A stretch of DNA of 38,726 nucleotides. Origin: LMUY01 sp964235495 (GTDB taxonomy: Bacteria > Pseudomonadota > Alphaproteobacteria > Acetobacterales > Acetobacteraceae). The notes beneath the pieces are model-generated. The model searched no databases. It was not told the origin of the DNA and saw only the letters and a list, made by a program, of their open reading frames with translations. The stretch is taken from contig CAXSAX010000033.1 in NCBI GenBank assembly GCA_964235495.1, forward strand, positions 1 to 38,726. The letters are read 5' to 3'. The position numbers were made by a program, and so were the translations under genes. Below, piece after piece: positions 6,638-17,900 of the stretch (positions within the stretch are counted from its first letter, which is position 1; every line of letters starts with the position of its first letter).

Positions 6638-8431
6638 GTGCTCTCCCATCGTTTCCGCCATGGAGTCCTGCCGTTCCGGCAGGTCCTCGCCTTCACCCTC
6701 GCGCAGTGGCGTCGCACGCCGTCCGTGCTGGCGCTCATCCTCGCAACCGTCGTCGCCTGGACCATGTCGGATGTGCTGATGCCGCTCTTCGCCGGGCGGC
6801 TGATCGACGCCGTCGCGAGCGGCGCGGCCGACCGCGCCGCTGCGCTGCGCGCCGCCCTGTGGTCGCTCGCCGCCATGGCCGGGCTCGGCCTCGCCCTGGT
6901 GGCCGCGCGCTACGCGACGTTCCTCGGCATCACCCGGCTCACGCTCGGCAACATGACGGCGGTGGCCCGCAGCACCTTCGGCCGCGTGCAGCGCCTCTCG
7001 GCGGACTGGCAGGCCAACACCTTCGCCGGGTCCACGGTGCGCAAGGTCAGCCGCGGCATGTGGGCGTTCGACACGCTGAACGACACGCTGCTGCTGGCGC
7101 TGTTTCCGTCCCTGCTGGTGCTCGCCGCAACGACCGTGCTGCTCGGCCTGCGCTGGCCGGTCATGGGCGCCATCATCGCCACGGGCGCCGCAGCCACCAT
7201 CGCCCTGTCCGCCGCCACGTCGCTCGGCTACGTGGCGCCGGCCGCGCGCCTGGCCAACCATTGGGACACCCGGCTCGGCGGCATCCTGGCGGACGCGATC
7301 AGCTGCAACGCCGTGGTCAAGTCGTTCGGCGCGGAGATGCGGGAGGAGGCGCAGCTGGACCGCACGCTGGCCAAATGGTCGCGGCGCACCCGGCGGCAAT
7401 GGATTCGCGGCACCAACAGCGGCACCGCCCAGGCGGCCACGCTGCTGCTGCTGCGCACGGCCGTGGTGGGTGCCGCGCTGTGGCTGTGGTGGGCCGGGCG
7501 GGCGACGCCGGGCGACGTGACCTGGGTTCTGACGACCTATTTCGTCGTGCATGGCTACCTGCGCGACGTGGGCCAGCACATCGCCGTGCTGCAGCGCTCG
7601 GTAAACGACATGCACGAGATGGTGCTGCTGAACAGCGAGGTGCCCGGCGTGCTCGACCGGCCGCGCGCGCCCGTCATCCAGGTCAGCCGCGGTGAGATCG
7701 GCTTCGACCGGGTCGGCTTCGGCTATGCCGGGCAGCCGGCGCTATACGAGGATTTCTCGCTGCGGATCGCGCCGGGCGAGCGGGTGGGTTTGGTCGGGCG
7801 CTCCGGGTCGGGCAAGACCACCTTTGTCAAGCTGATCGCGCGCCTGCACGACGTGACGGACGGCCGCATCCTGATCGACGGGCAGGACATCTCCGCGGTG
7901 ACGCAGGCCTCGCTGCGGTCGCAGATCGCCGTCGTGCAGCAGGATCCGGTGCTGTTCCACCGGTCGCTGGCGGAGAACATCAGCTACGGCCGACCCGGCG
8001 CCACGCAGGACGCGGTCGAGCACGCGGCCCGGCTGGCGAACGCGCACGAGTTCATCGCCCGACTGCCGAAGGGCTATGGCACGCTGGTGGGCGAGCGCGG
8101 TATCAAGCTGTCGGGCGGCGAACGCCAGCGTGTGGCGCTGGCGCGCGCCTTCCTGGCCGACGCGCCAATCCTGATCCTGGACGAGGCGACCTCTAGCCTG
8201 GACTCCGAGTCCGAAAGCCTGATCCAGGACGCGATGCTGCGGCTGATGCAGGGGCGCACCGCTATCATCATCGCGCACCGGCTGAGCACGGTGCGGGCGC
8301 TGGATCGGATTATGGTGTTCGAGCGCGGCCGCGTCGCCGAGGAGGGCACGCATGCCGGGTTGCTGAGCAGCGACGGGATTTACCGCCGCCTGTTCACCAC
8401 CCAGGCGCTGGGATTGGTGGAAGCGGCCTGA
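6638..8431 (+). CDS. ABC exporter, fused membrane and ATPase domains (MdlB/MsbA type)
   Basis: A 597-residue half-transporter that would act as a homodimer or heterodimer in the inner membrane. Residues 1-320 carry about six membrane helices. Residues 345-590 form the nucleotide-binding domain with Walker A (GRSGSGKTT), Q-loop (VVQQDPVLFH), signature (LSGGERQ), Walker B (ILILDEATSSLDSES) and H-loop (IIAHRLS). The cargo is unknown; lipids, peptides or drugs are typical for this class. GTG 6638 is the only start after an in-frame TAG at 6548. A well-placed ATG with a ribosome site lies just before that TAG, so the true N-terminus is uncertain. Confidence 0.88.
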   Translation: MLSHRFRHGVLPFRQVLAFTLAQWRRTPSVLALILATVVAWTMSDVLMPLFAGRLIDAVASGAADRAAALRAALWSLAAMAGLGLALVAARYATFLGITRLTLGNMTAVARSTFGRVQRLSADWQANTFAGSTVRKVSRGMWAFDTLNDTLLLALFPSLLVLAATTVLLGLRWPVMGAIIATGAAATIALSAATSLGYVAPAARLANHWDTRLGGILADAISCNAVVKSFGAEMREEAQLDRTLAKWSRRTRRQWIRGTNSGTAQAATLLLLRTAVVGAALWLWWAGRATPGDVTWVLTTYFVVHGYLRDVGQHIAVLQRSVNDMHEMVLLNSEVPGVLDRPRAPVIQVSRGEIGFDRVGFGYAGQPALYEDFSLRIAPGERVGLVGRSGSGKTTFVKLIARLHDVTDGRILIDGQDISAVTQASLRSQIAVVQQDPVLFHRSLAENISYGRPGATQDAVEHAARLANAHEFIARLPKGYGTLVGERGIKLSGGERQRVALARAFLADAPILILDEATSSLDSESESLIQDAMLRLMQGRTAIIIAHRLSTVRALDRIMVFERGRVAEEGTHAGLLSSDGIYRRLFTTQALGLVEAA

Positions 8432-8472
8432 CCCGACCGATGCCGGGCCAGGTCAGGCTGCTCCCGCCAGGA

Positions 8473-10041
<1,569 letters not shown>

Positions 10042-10118
10042 GGATGTCAAACCCTTCTGTCAGGCGGGGATGCCCGCATCGGCTGAAGCATGGCAAGGTC
10101 GCAGTGAGGAGGCGTCAT

Positions 10119-11000
10119 TTAGGGCGGCGGCGTGGCAGGCTCTTGCCGCAGCAGCTTGAAGAAATCGTCGTCAGTGGACATTACGATGCGCGACTGCCCC
10201 CCGGCGAAGCCCTCACGGTAGGCCTGCAGCGTGCGATAGATAGTGAAGAACTGTGGGTCTTGGTTGAATGCCGTGGCGTAGGTGGCGATGGCGGTGGCCT
10301 CGCCCTGGCCGCGCAGCGTGTCTGCGGTGGCGCGGGCATCGGCCAGCAACACGGTGCGGTCCCGCTCAGCGTCAGCGCGTATCTTGGCGCTGGCCTCGGC
10401 CCCCTCGGCGCGCGCCTGGCTGGCCACCCGCTGCCGCTCGGACTTCATGCGGGCCAGGATGGCCTGGGTGTTGCCCTCCGGCAGGTCGGCGCGGCGGATG
10501 CGCACATCCTCGATCGCCACGCCGAAGCCGGCCATCTCCGTGTTCACCTCGTTGCGGATCAACCCCATGATGCGGCCGCGGTTGGTGGACAGCACCGCCA
10601 GCAACGTCTCGTTGCCCAGCACCCGGCGCAGCGCGGAGGTGACGACGGAGTTCAGCCGGGCGCGGATCGCGTCCTCCTGCGCCCCAACCGCCTGATAGTA
10701 ATGCAAGGGATCAGTGATGTGGAAGCGGGTGAAGCTGTCCACGATCAACCGGCGCTGGTCGCTGAGGATTACCTCCTCGCCCGGCGTCGAGTAGTCCAGC
10801 AGGCGGCGGTCGAAGGTGATCACCGTCTGGATGAACGGCACCTTCACGTGCAGGCCCGGCGTCGCGATCACCCGGATCGGCTGGCCGAACTGGGTGATCA
10901 GCACCTGCTCGGTCTGCCCCACGGTGAACAGCGAGGACCCAGCGGCGAGCAGGATCACCAACAGGGCGATGCCGGTCACCAGGGCTGATTGGCGCATCAT
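10119..11000 (-). CDS. hflC: HflC, SPFH-domain modulator of FtsH protease
   Basis: A 293-residue membrane protein with one N-terminal transmembrane helix (ALVTGIALLVILLAAG) and a periplasmic SPFH/band-7 domain (VGQTEQVLITQFGQPIRVI, GLHVKVPFIQTV). A coiled-coil stretch follows (MKSERQRVASQARAEGAEA). With HflK it forms a large complex around the FtsH AAA protease and modulates degradation of membrane proteins. Its start overlaps the hflK stop by four bases, indicating translational coupling. The length is typical. Confidence 0.96.
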   Translation of the reverse strand: MMRQSALVTGIALLVILLAAGSSLFTVGQTEQVLITQFGQPIRVIATPGLHVKVPFIQTVITFDRRLLDYSTPGEEVILSDQRRLIVDSFTRFHITDPLHYYQAVGAQEDAIRARLNSVVTSALRRVLGNETLLAVLSTNRGRIMGLIRNEVNTEMAGFGVAIEDVRIRRADLPEGNTQAILARMKSERQRVASQARAEGAEASAKIRADAERDRTVLLADARATADTLRGQGEATAIATYATAFNQDPQFFTIYRTLQAYREGFAGGQSRIVMSTDDDFFKLLRQEPATPPP

Positions 11001-12268
11001 GGCGCCGGCGCCGGCGTTGGGGCCGGCGGGGCAGCCGGAGGGCCGGCCGCCAGCGGCTCGCCCAGGTTGAGCAGCGGCAGCGGCGTCTTGACGCCTGCGT
11101 CCAGCACCGTGGTCGGCGTGTGGGACACCAGCGCCTGCATCGTCTCGATGTACAGCCGCCGCAGCGTCACGTCCTTGGCGGCCTTGTAGGCGGCATAGAT
11201 GCTGCCGAAGCGCTGCGCCTGGCCGCCGGCCTCGGCCACGGTGGCCTGCTTGGCGCCTTCGGCTTCAGCCACCAGGCGGGCCGCGTCGCCACGGGCGCGG
11301 GGCACGATGTCGTTGCGGTAGCTCTCGGCCTGGTTGCGCGCGGTCTCGGCGTCCGTGTTGGCCCGCTGCACGTCGCGGAAGCTCTCGATCACGTCGGCTG
11401 GCGGATCGACCTTCTGCAGCTGCACCTGGGTGATCTCCACGCCCGACTTGTACTGGTCCAGCACCGCCTGCATCCCCGTCCGCACGTCCGTTTCGATCTG
11501 CGCCCGCGCTTCCGTCAACGCCGGCTGGATCGGAGTGCGGCCGATCACCTCCCGCATCTCGCTCTCGGCCACCTGCTTCACGGTGTCGTCCGGGTCGCGC
11601 GTGTTGAACAGGTAATCGCCGGCGTCTCGCACTTTCCAGAACACGGCGAAGTCGATGTCGATGATGTTCTCGTCGCCGGTCAGCATCAGGCTTTCGGCGG
11701 GAACGCTTTGCGCCCCATCCGGCGCACCATCATTGACCAGGCCGCGCGAGGTCATCCGCAGCGCGCCGATCGATTGCCGGGGCGAGAAGCCGATTTCCAC
11801 CCGGTTGATCCGTGTCACGGATGGGGTGAGCGCCGCCTCGACCGGCCAGGGGATATGGTAGTTCAAGCCGGGCAGCGAGGTGCGGTTGAATGCACCGAAG
11901 CGCAGCACCACGCCTTGCTGGTCCGGTTCCACCCGGTAGAACCCGGTGGCGAGCCAGATGGCCACCGCCAGCAGCGCCAGCAGCAACAGGCCGCGCCCAC
12001 TGGAGCGGGGGAAGCGGGACGGCAGGCCGGGCCGGAAGCCGCTGCCTGGCGGCAGCATCCCGCGCAGGCCGTTGTTCACGCGGGCGATGAGCTGGTCCAG
12101 GTCAGGCAGGCCGGTGTTCGGGCCGTTGCCCCCGCCATTGCCGCCCCACGGCCCGCGGTTCTCGCCCCGATCTCCCTTGGGCGGCGTCCGCTTGCCGTCG
12201 CCGGGTCGGCCGCCGGGCGTGCCCCACGGCCCGGGCGTGGGCTCGTTGCCGTTGTTGTTCCAGGGCAT
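10997..12268 (-). CDS. hflK: HflK, SPFH-domain modulator of FtsH protease
   Basis: A 423-residue partner of HflC. The cytoplasmic N-terminus is Gly/Pro/Asn-rich (MPWNNNGNEPTPGPWG), as usual for HflK. A transmembrane helix lies near residues 95-112 (LLLLALLAVAIWLATG). The SPFH domain follows (YRVEPDQQGVVLRFGAFN), then a helical stretch and a Pro/Ala-rich tail. It is the first gene of the minus-strand operon hflK-hflC-degP and is divergent from mrp across 131 bases, where promoters for both directions should lie. Confidence 0.96.
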   Translation of the reverse strand: MPWNNNGNEPTPGPWGTPGGRPGDGKRTPPKGDRGENRGPWGGNGGGNGPNTGLPDLDQLIARVNNGLRGMLPPGSGFRPGLPSRFPRSSGRGLLLLALLAVAIWLATGFYRVEPDQQGVVLRFGAFNRTSLPGLNYHIPWPVEAALTPSVTRINRVEIGFSPRQSIGALRMTSRGLVNDGAPDGAQSVPAESLMLTGDENIIDIDFAVFWKVRDAGDYLFNTRDPDDTVKQVAESEMREVIGRTPIQPALTEARAQIETDVRTGMQAVLDQYKSGVEITQVQLQKVDPPADVIESFRDVQRANTDAETARNQAESYRNDIVPRARGDAARLVAEAEGAKQATVAEAGGQAQRFGSIYAAYKAAKDVTLRRLYIETMQALVSHTPTTVLDAGVKTPLPLLNLGEPLAAGPPAAPPAPTPAPAP

Positions 12269-12399
12269 GGGCTGCCGCGCTCCTACGGGTTGGCCTTCGT
12301 GGCGTTGGCATCGCGATGCCCGATCGCCATATCCGGGCGCGGCCAGCTCCGATGGGAACGTGGCGTGATATTGATGATGCCACGGGGGTTTGCAAGCGC

Positions 12400-13482
12400 A
12401 TGGCCGAAACCGACGAAACCACCCTGCGCCAGGCGCTGCGCGCCCTTCCCGATCCCGCGACCGGGCGGGACATCGTGGAAGCGGGGCTGATCGACAGCCT
12501 GACCTTCCGTGGCGGCCTCGTGCACCTTGCCCTGCTGGCCGACCGCGCCTCCGCCCCCGCCATGGAGGGTGTGCGCGTGCGGGCCACGGCGGCGCTGCAG
12601 CGGCTGCCCGGCGTGCTCAACGTCTCCGCCGTGCTGACCGCGCACCGTTCCGCCCCGCCGCCGCCCGCGCCGCCCCCTGCTCCAGCCGGGCTGCTGCCGG
12701 ACGTGCGGCACATCGTGGCGGTGGCGTCCGGCAAGGGGGGCGTCGGCAAGTCCACCACGGCGGTCAACCTGGCCGTGGCGCTGGCGCGGGCCGGCCGCCG
12801 GGTCGGGCTGCTGGACGCGGACATCCACGGGCCGAGCCTGCCGCAGATGCTGGGCACCCAGCGCAAGCCGGAGCTGCGCGGCAAGAAGATGCTGCCGCTG
12901 GAGGTCTGGGGGCTGCGCGCCATGTCGATCGGCCTGCTGGTGGACCCGGACCAGGCCATGGTGTGGCGCGGCCCCATGGTGATGGGCGCGCTGAACCAGC
13001 TGCTCGGCGAGGTGGAATGGGGCGCTCTGGACATCATGATCCTGGACATGCCGCCGGGTACCGGGGACGCGCAGCTGACGGTGGCGCAGAAGCTCAAGCT
13101 CGCCGGCGCGGTGATCGTGTCCACCCCGCAGGATGTGGCGCTGGCCGACGCGCGCCGGGGCGTGCGGATGTTCGAGAAGACGCAGGTGCCGGTGCTGGGG
13201 CTGGTGGAGAACATGAGCTATTTCTGCTGCCCCGAATGCGGCCACCGGGCCGAGCTGTTCGGCCATGGTGGCGCCCGGCGCGAGGCCGAGCGGCTCGGGG
13301 TGGAGTTCCTGGGCGAAATCCCGCTGCTGCTGGACATCCGCGAAAGCGGCGACGCCGGTCGGCCGATCGCGGCGGGCGCGCCGGACAGCCCGGGCGGACG
13401 CGCCTACGCGGCGCTGGCGGAGCGGCTCTGGGCCAAGCTGGACGCCCCCATGGCAGCTGGGCCGCGCATTGTCATGGACTGA
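12400..13482 (+). CDS. mrp: Mrp/ApbC-type iron-sulfur cluster carrier ATPase
   Basis: A 360-residue P-loop ATPase that delivers Fe-S clusters to apoproteins. Residues 1-85 are a MIP18/DUF59 domain, joined by a proline-rich linker (86-96) to the Mrp/NBP35 ATPase domain. Walker A is GKGGVGKST (111-119), with LLDADIHGPSLP and ILDMPPGTGDAQLT following. The bridging cluster ligands are the CxxC Cys277 and Cys280 (YFCCPECGH), with an extra Cys276. ATG 12400 gives a family-like N-terminus; the frame extends 28 codons upstream with no recognisable sequence. It is divergent from hflK, a recurrent pairing in alphaproteobacteria. Confidence 0.95.
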   Translation: MAETDETTLRQALRALPDPATGRDIVEAGLIDSLTFRGGLVHLALLADRASAPAMEGVRVRATAALQRLPGVLNVSAVLTAHRSAPPPPAPPPAPAGLLPDVRHIVAVASGKGGVGKSTTAVNLAVALARAGRRVGLLDADIHGPSLPQMLGTQRKPELRGKKMLPLEVWGLRAMSIGLLVDPDQAMVWRGPMVMGALNQLLGEVEWGALDIMILDMPPGTGDAQLTVAQKLKLAGAVIVSTPQDVALADARRGVRMFEKTQVPVLGLVENMSYFCCPECGHRAELFGHGGARREAERLGVEFLGEIPLLLDIRESGDAGRPIAAGAPDSPGGRAYAALAERLWAKLDAPMAAGPRIVMD

Positions 13483-13522
13483 GGCGGTTGGCGCGCGCCG
13501 GCTTGGCAGCCATGGTGGCCGG

Positions 13523-14620
13523 ATGAACGCTCACACGGCGCGCCTGATGGGAATTGCCATGTCTACCTTGCTCACCGCCGCCGCTCCCGCTCCGGACGAC
13601 CCGGTCCGCCATGAGTTCGTGATCTCCGGCTTCGCCACCGAGGGCGGCGCGACGCTGCCGGAGGTGCGAGTGGTCTACGGCACTTACGGCACGCTGAACC
13701 CCGCCGGGGACAACGCCGTGCTGCTGCCCTCCCACTACATGGCGGACCTGCACGGCTACGAGTGGCTGATTGGGCCGGGCAAGGCGCTCGACCCGGCCAA
13801 GCTGTTCCTCGTCACCAGCGAGCTGTTCGGCAACGGCCGCTCCTCCTCGCCCAGCAACACGCCCGAGCCGTTCCACGGCCCCCGCTTCCCCGCCATCACC
13901 ATCCGCGACAACGTGGCTGCCGTGCACCGCCTGTTGGTGGAGCAGCTGCACGTGCAGCACCTGCGCGCCGTCATCGGCTTTTCCATGGGGGCGCAGCAGG
14001 CGCTGCAATGGGCCGTCAGCTACCCGGACTTCATGGATCGCGTGGTGGCCACCTCCGGCACCGCCAAGACCTATGGCCATGGCATCGTCCGCCTTGATGG
14101 CCAGATCGCCGCCATCACCCTCGACCCGGCGTTCGCGGGCGGCGACTACACGGCCCAGCCGACGCATGGGATCGAGGCCACGTCACTGGTGTGGCTGGGC
14201 TGGCTGTACTCGCAGGAATGGTGGCGGCAGGAGCTGTGGCGTCCCGAGTTCCCGCCCGGCACGACGCTCGCGCAAGCAGTGGACCACTACAAGGCGGAGT
14301 TCTTCGACGGGGCGGACGCCAACAACCTGATCCTGCAGATGCGGACCTGGCAGATGCACGACGTGGGCGGCACCCCGCCCTTCGCCGGGGACCTGGAAGC
14401 GGCGTTGCGCTCGATCAAGGCGCCGGTGCTGTACATGCCGTCGCAGACCGACCTGTACTTCCCGGTGGAAGATGCGCAATTCGAGGCGCAGTTCATCCCG
14501 CACTGCCAGCTGGTGCCGATCCCCTCGCTGTGGGGGCACCCGGCGGGGGCGGGGGCGAGCCCGGCGGATGCGCAGTTCCTGAACGAGCGCATCGGCGCGT
14601 TCATGGAGACGGAGCCTTGA
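13523..14620 (+). CDS. Alpha/beta hydrolase, MetX (homoserine acetyltransferase)-like
   Basis: A 365-residue alpha/beta-hydrolase fold protein. The nucleophile elbow is GFSMGAQQAL, the acid is probably Asp in PSQTDLYFP, and the base His is in LWGHPAGAG. The N-terminal part (LPEVRVVYGTYGTLNP, then LFGNGRSSSPSN) follows the MetX/homoserine O-acetyltransferase pattern. MetX enzymes usually have GGSMGG at the elbow, so substrate and reaction are uncertain. It lies convergent with metH, which is suggestive but not proof of a role in methionine synthesis. ATG 13523 was chosen; ATG 13559 is possible. The 13523 start gives a weakly signal-like N-terminus. Confidence 0.8.
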   Translation: MNAHTARLMGIAMSTLLTAAAPAPDDPVRHEFVISGFATEGGATLPEVRVVYGTYGTLNPAGDNAVLLPSHYMADLHGYEWLIGPGKALDPAKLFLVTSELFGNGRSSSPSNTPEPFHGPRFPAITIRDNVAAVHRLLVEQLHVQHLRAVIGFSMGAQQALQWAVSYPDFMDRVVATSGTAKTYGHGIVRLDGQIAAITLDPAFAGGDYTAQPTHGIEATSLVWLGWLYSQEWWRQELWRPEFPPGTTLAQAVDHYKAEFFDGADANNLILQMRTWQMHDVGGTPPFAGDLEAALRSIKAPVLYMPSQTDLYFPVEDAQFEAQFIPHCQLVPIPSLWGHPAGAGASPADAQFLNERIGAFMETEP

Positions 14621-14702
14621 GGGTGGGCGGACAGCGACACGGACTTGGCGGCTGAATTGGACCCGGCCGCGCGCATGGGCCAGCGCGCGCTTGTCGCCCT
14701 AG

Positions 14703-14871
14703 GAGGGTGCTGAAAACTCCGCGAAGCAAAAATCGGGGCTTCGCCCCGAACCCCACTAGAAGACAGTCGTCCTCTGGACACCTAGAGATAGGGGTAAAGG
14801 GGATGACTATCCCCTTTCGGGTGCAGGGCAGAGCCCTGCAGGATGTATCCTCGGCCTTTTTCAGCAGCCTG
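14703..14871. repeat. MITE-like element with imperfect terminal inverted repeats
   Basis: A non-coding unit of about 169 bp in the gap between two convergent genes. The left end AGGGTGCTGAAAA (14704-14716) and the right end TTTTCAGCAGCCT (14858-14870) are inverted repeats matching at 12 of 13 positions. CTAG flanks both sides (14699-14702 and 14872-14875), a candidate target duplication. Inside are three hairpins: 14733-14749 (7-bp stem, TTC loop), 14796-14817 (8-bp stem, AAAGGGGA), and 14822-14840 (8-bp stem, TGCAGGGC). It has no transposase, so mobility would have to be supplied in trans. The TIR looks like ends of alphaproteobacterial insertion sequences, but I cannot name the family. Confidence 0.65.
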
Positions 14872-14934
14872 CTAGAGCAGGTGTGCGAGGCGACCGAACA
14901 GAGAAGCTGACGCCGGCTGCCCGGCGCAGCCGCG

Positions 14935-17900
14935 CTACACTGAGAAGTACTTCGCCCGCGGGTTCAGCACCACGATGGCGCTTGTGCTCTGCTCCGGGTG
15001 CAGCTGCCACTCGTCGCTGATCTCGACGCCGATGCGCTCCGCCCCCAGCAGGGATAGCAATGGCGCCTGGTCCTCCAGCTTGGGGCAGGCCGGGTAGCCG
15101 AAGCTGTAGCGGCTGCCGCGGTACGACTGGGACAGCATCTTGTCCATGTCGCGGTCGTCCTCCGCCGCGAAGCCGCACTCGGCGCGGATGCGCTTGTGGG
15201 TGTACTCGGCCATCGCCTCCGCCATCTCCACCGACAAGCCGTGCAGGTATAAGTAGTCCTGGTAGCGGTTGTCCTCGAACCACAGCCGCGCGGTGTCGGA
15301 CGCCTTCTGGCCGACGGTCACCACCTGCAAGCCGATCACGTCGCGCTCCGCCTCGTCCACGTCGCGGAAGAAGTCAGCGATGCACTCGCCGTCTTCCTTG
15401 GGCTGGCGGGGCAGGGTGAAGCGCGCCCGCTCCGTCGTGCCGTCCTCGTCGAACACGATCAGGTCGTTGCCCTGGCCCGCGGCCTTCCAGTAGCCGTAGA
15501 TCGCCTGTGGCCGCAGGATGGCGTCCGCCTCGCACAGCGCGAACATGCGCTTCATCACTGGGCGCAACTCCTGCTTGGCCCAGCCCAGGAAGTCCTCCAG
15601 CGTGCGGCCCTGCTTACGGAAGCCCCACTGGAATTGGTACAGGCTGCGCTCGTTGAGAAACGGCAGCACCGCCTTGGGCGTGCTCTCCAGCACCCGCGCC
15701 CCCCAGAACGGCGGCTGCACCACGGGCACGTCGTGGGTGAGGCGGCTCCTACGGGCGCGCACCTCGGCCACGTCCACCGGGCGGAACGCGGCCTTGTCCG
15801 CGGCGCCGAGCGTGCGCTTGGTGTTGCGCGCCTTGCCGGTGCGCTTGGACTGGATGGCCGCGAGGTAGTCGTCGAAGCCGTTGCCGGTCACGCGGTCCAT
15901 CAGGTGCAGGCCGTCGAACGCATCGCGCGCATAGACCACCCGGCCGCACGCGTAGGACTGCACGCAGTCATCCTCCACATAGTTGCGGGTGAGCGCCGCG
16001 CCACCGAGCATGACGGGGATGTCGAGGCCCTGCCGGGTCATCTCCTCCAGGTTCTCGCGCATCACGACGGTGGACTTCACCAGCAGGCCGGACATGCCGA
16101 TGGCGTGGGCGCGGTGCTCCTTGGCGGCGGCCACCATGTCCGCCAGCGTGACCTTGATGCCAAGGTTGACCACCCGGTAGCCGTTGTTGGTCAGGATGAT
16201 GTCAACCAGGTTCTTGCCGATGTCGTGCACGTCGCCCTTCACGGTGGCGAGCACGATGGTGCCTTTCTCCTGCCCTGCCACCTTCTCCATGAAAGGTTCC
16301 AGATGGGCCACGGCGGCCTTCATGGTCTCGGCCGATTGCAGCACGAAGGGCAGCTGCATCTTGCCGGCGCCGAACAGCTCGCCCACCACCTTCATGCCGT
16401 CGAGCAGGATCTCGTTGATGATGGTCAGCGGCGGCAGGGTGCGCAGCGCGTCGTCCAGCTCGTCGGCCAGGCCCTTGCGGTCGCCATCGACGATGCGGTC
16501 CTTCAAGCGGCCCTCGACGGTCTCGGCGCGGGTCTTCTTGACGGCGTCGGCCAGCTTGCGGTCGGCGAACATCTCCAGCAGGCGGTGCAGCGGGTCGTAG
16601 CCCTCGCGGCGGCGGTCGAGCAACAAATCCTCGGCGACCTGCACCTCCTCTGGCGGAATCTGGTGCAGCGGGCGGATTTTACTGACGTGCACAATCGCCG
16701 CCGTCATGCCGGCCTTGACCGCCAGGTCTAGGAACACGGAGTTCAGCACGGCGCGGGCGGCGGCGTTGAGGCCGAAGCTCACGTTGGACAGGCCCAGGAC
16801 GATCTGCACGTCCGGGAACTTGTCGTGGATCGCCTGGATGCCTTGCAGCGTCCACAGCGCCAGCTTGCGGTCATCCTCGTTGCCGGTGGCGACCGTCAGC
16901 ACCAGCGGGTCGATCATCAGGTCCGATTGCGGCAGGCCGTGCTGGTCGCAGCAGAACGCCACCAGCCGCTCGGCGATCTCCAGCTTGCGCTCCGCCGTCT
17001 TGGCCATGCCGGTCTCGTCGATGGTGCCGGCGACGATGGCGGCGCCGAACTTCCTGGCCAGCTTGAGCCGCGCGCCCGCATGCGCCTCGCCGTCCTCGAA
17101 GTTGATCGAGTTGATGATCGGCTTGCCGCCGTGCAGCTTCAGCGCCGCCTCGATCACGTTGGTCTCGGTGCTGTCGATCACCAGCGGCGCGTTCACGCTG
17201 GAGGTGAAGCGGGTGATGACCTCGTCCATCTCGGCCCTCTCGTCACGGCCGACGAAGGCGGTGCAGACGTCCAGGCTGTTGCTGCCCTCCGCCACTTGCT
17301 CGCGGCCCACCGACACGGCGGCGTCCCAGTCGCCGCGCTCCTGCAGCTCGCGCCACTTCTTGCTGCCGTTGGCGTTGCAACGCTCGCCGATGGAGAAGTA
17401 GCTGTTCTCCTGCCGCAGCGGGGTCTGCCCGTATAGGCTGGCGACCGATGGCACCCAATGGTGGCTGCGCGCCACCGGGACCGGCCGCTGCTCGCCCAGG
17501 CGGCGCAGCATGGCGTCCAGCGCCTCGATGTGCGGGATGGAGGTGCCGCAGCAGCCGCCCACCAGGTTCAGCCCGTCCTCCAGCACAAAGCGCTCCACCC
17601 AGCTCGCCATCTCGGCCGCGCCCAGCGGGTAGTGCGTGGCTCCGTTGATCAGCTCGGGCAGGCCGGCGTTCGGCTGGATGCTGAGCAGCCCCGGCCAGTT
17701 GGCGGCGAGCCAGCGCACGTGCTCGGCCATCTCCTGCGGGCCGGTGGCGCAGTTCAGCCCCATCAGCGGCACGTCCAGCGCGTGCACCACCGTGGCGGCG
17801 GCGGCGATGTCCGGCCCCACCAGCAGCGTGCCGGTGGTCTCGACCGTCACCTGCACGAAGATCGGCGTGTCCTTGCCCGCCGCCGCGCGGGCGATCTTGG

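Noticed and set aside
14707..14910. Short plus-strand ORF inside the MITE-like element
   Set aside because: It has no ribosome site, crosses the element boundary and consists of hairpin sequence. The repeat explains it.
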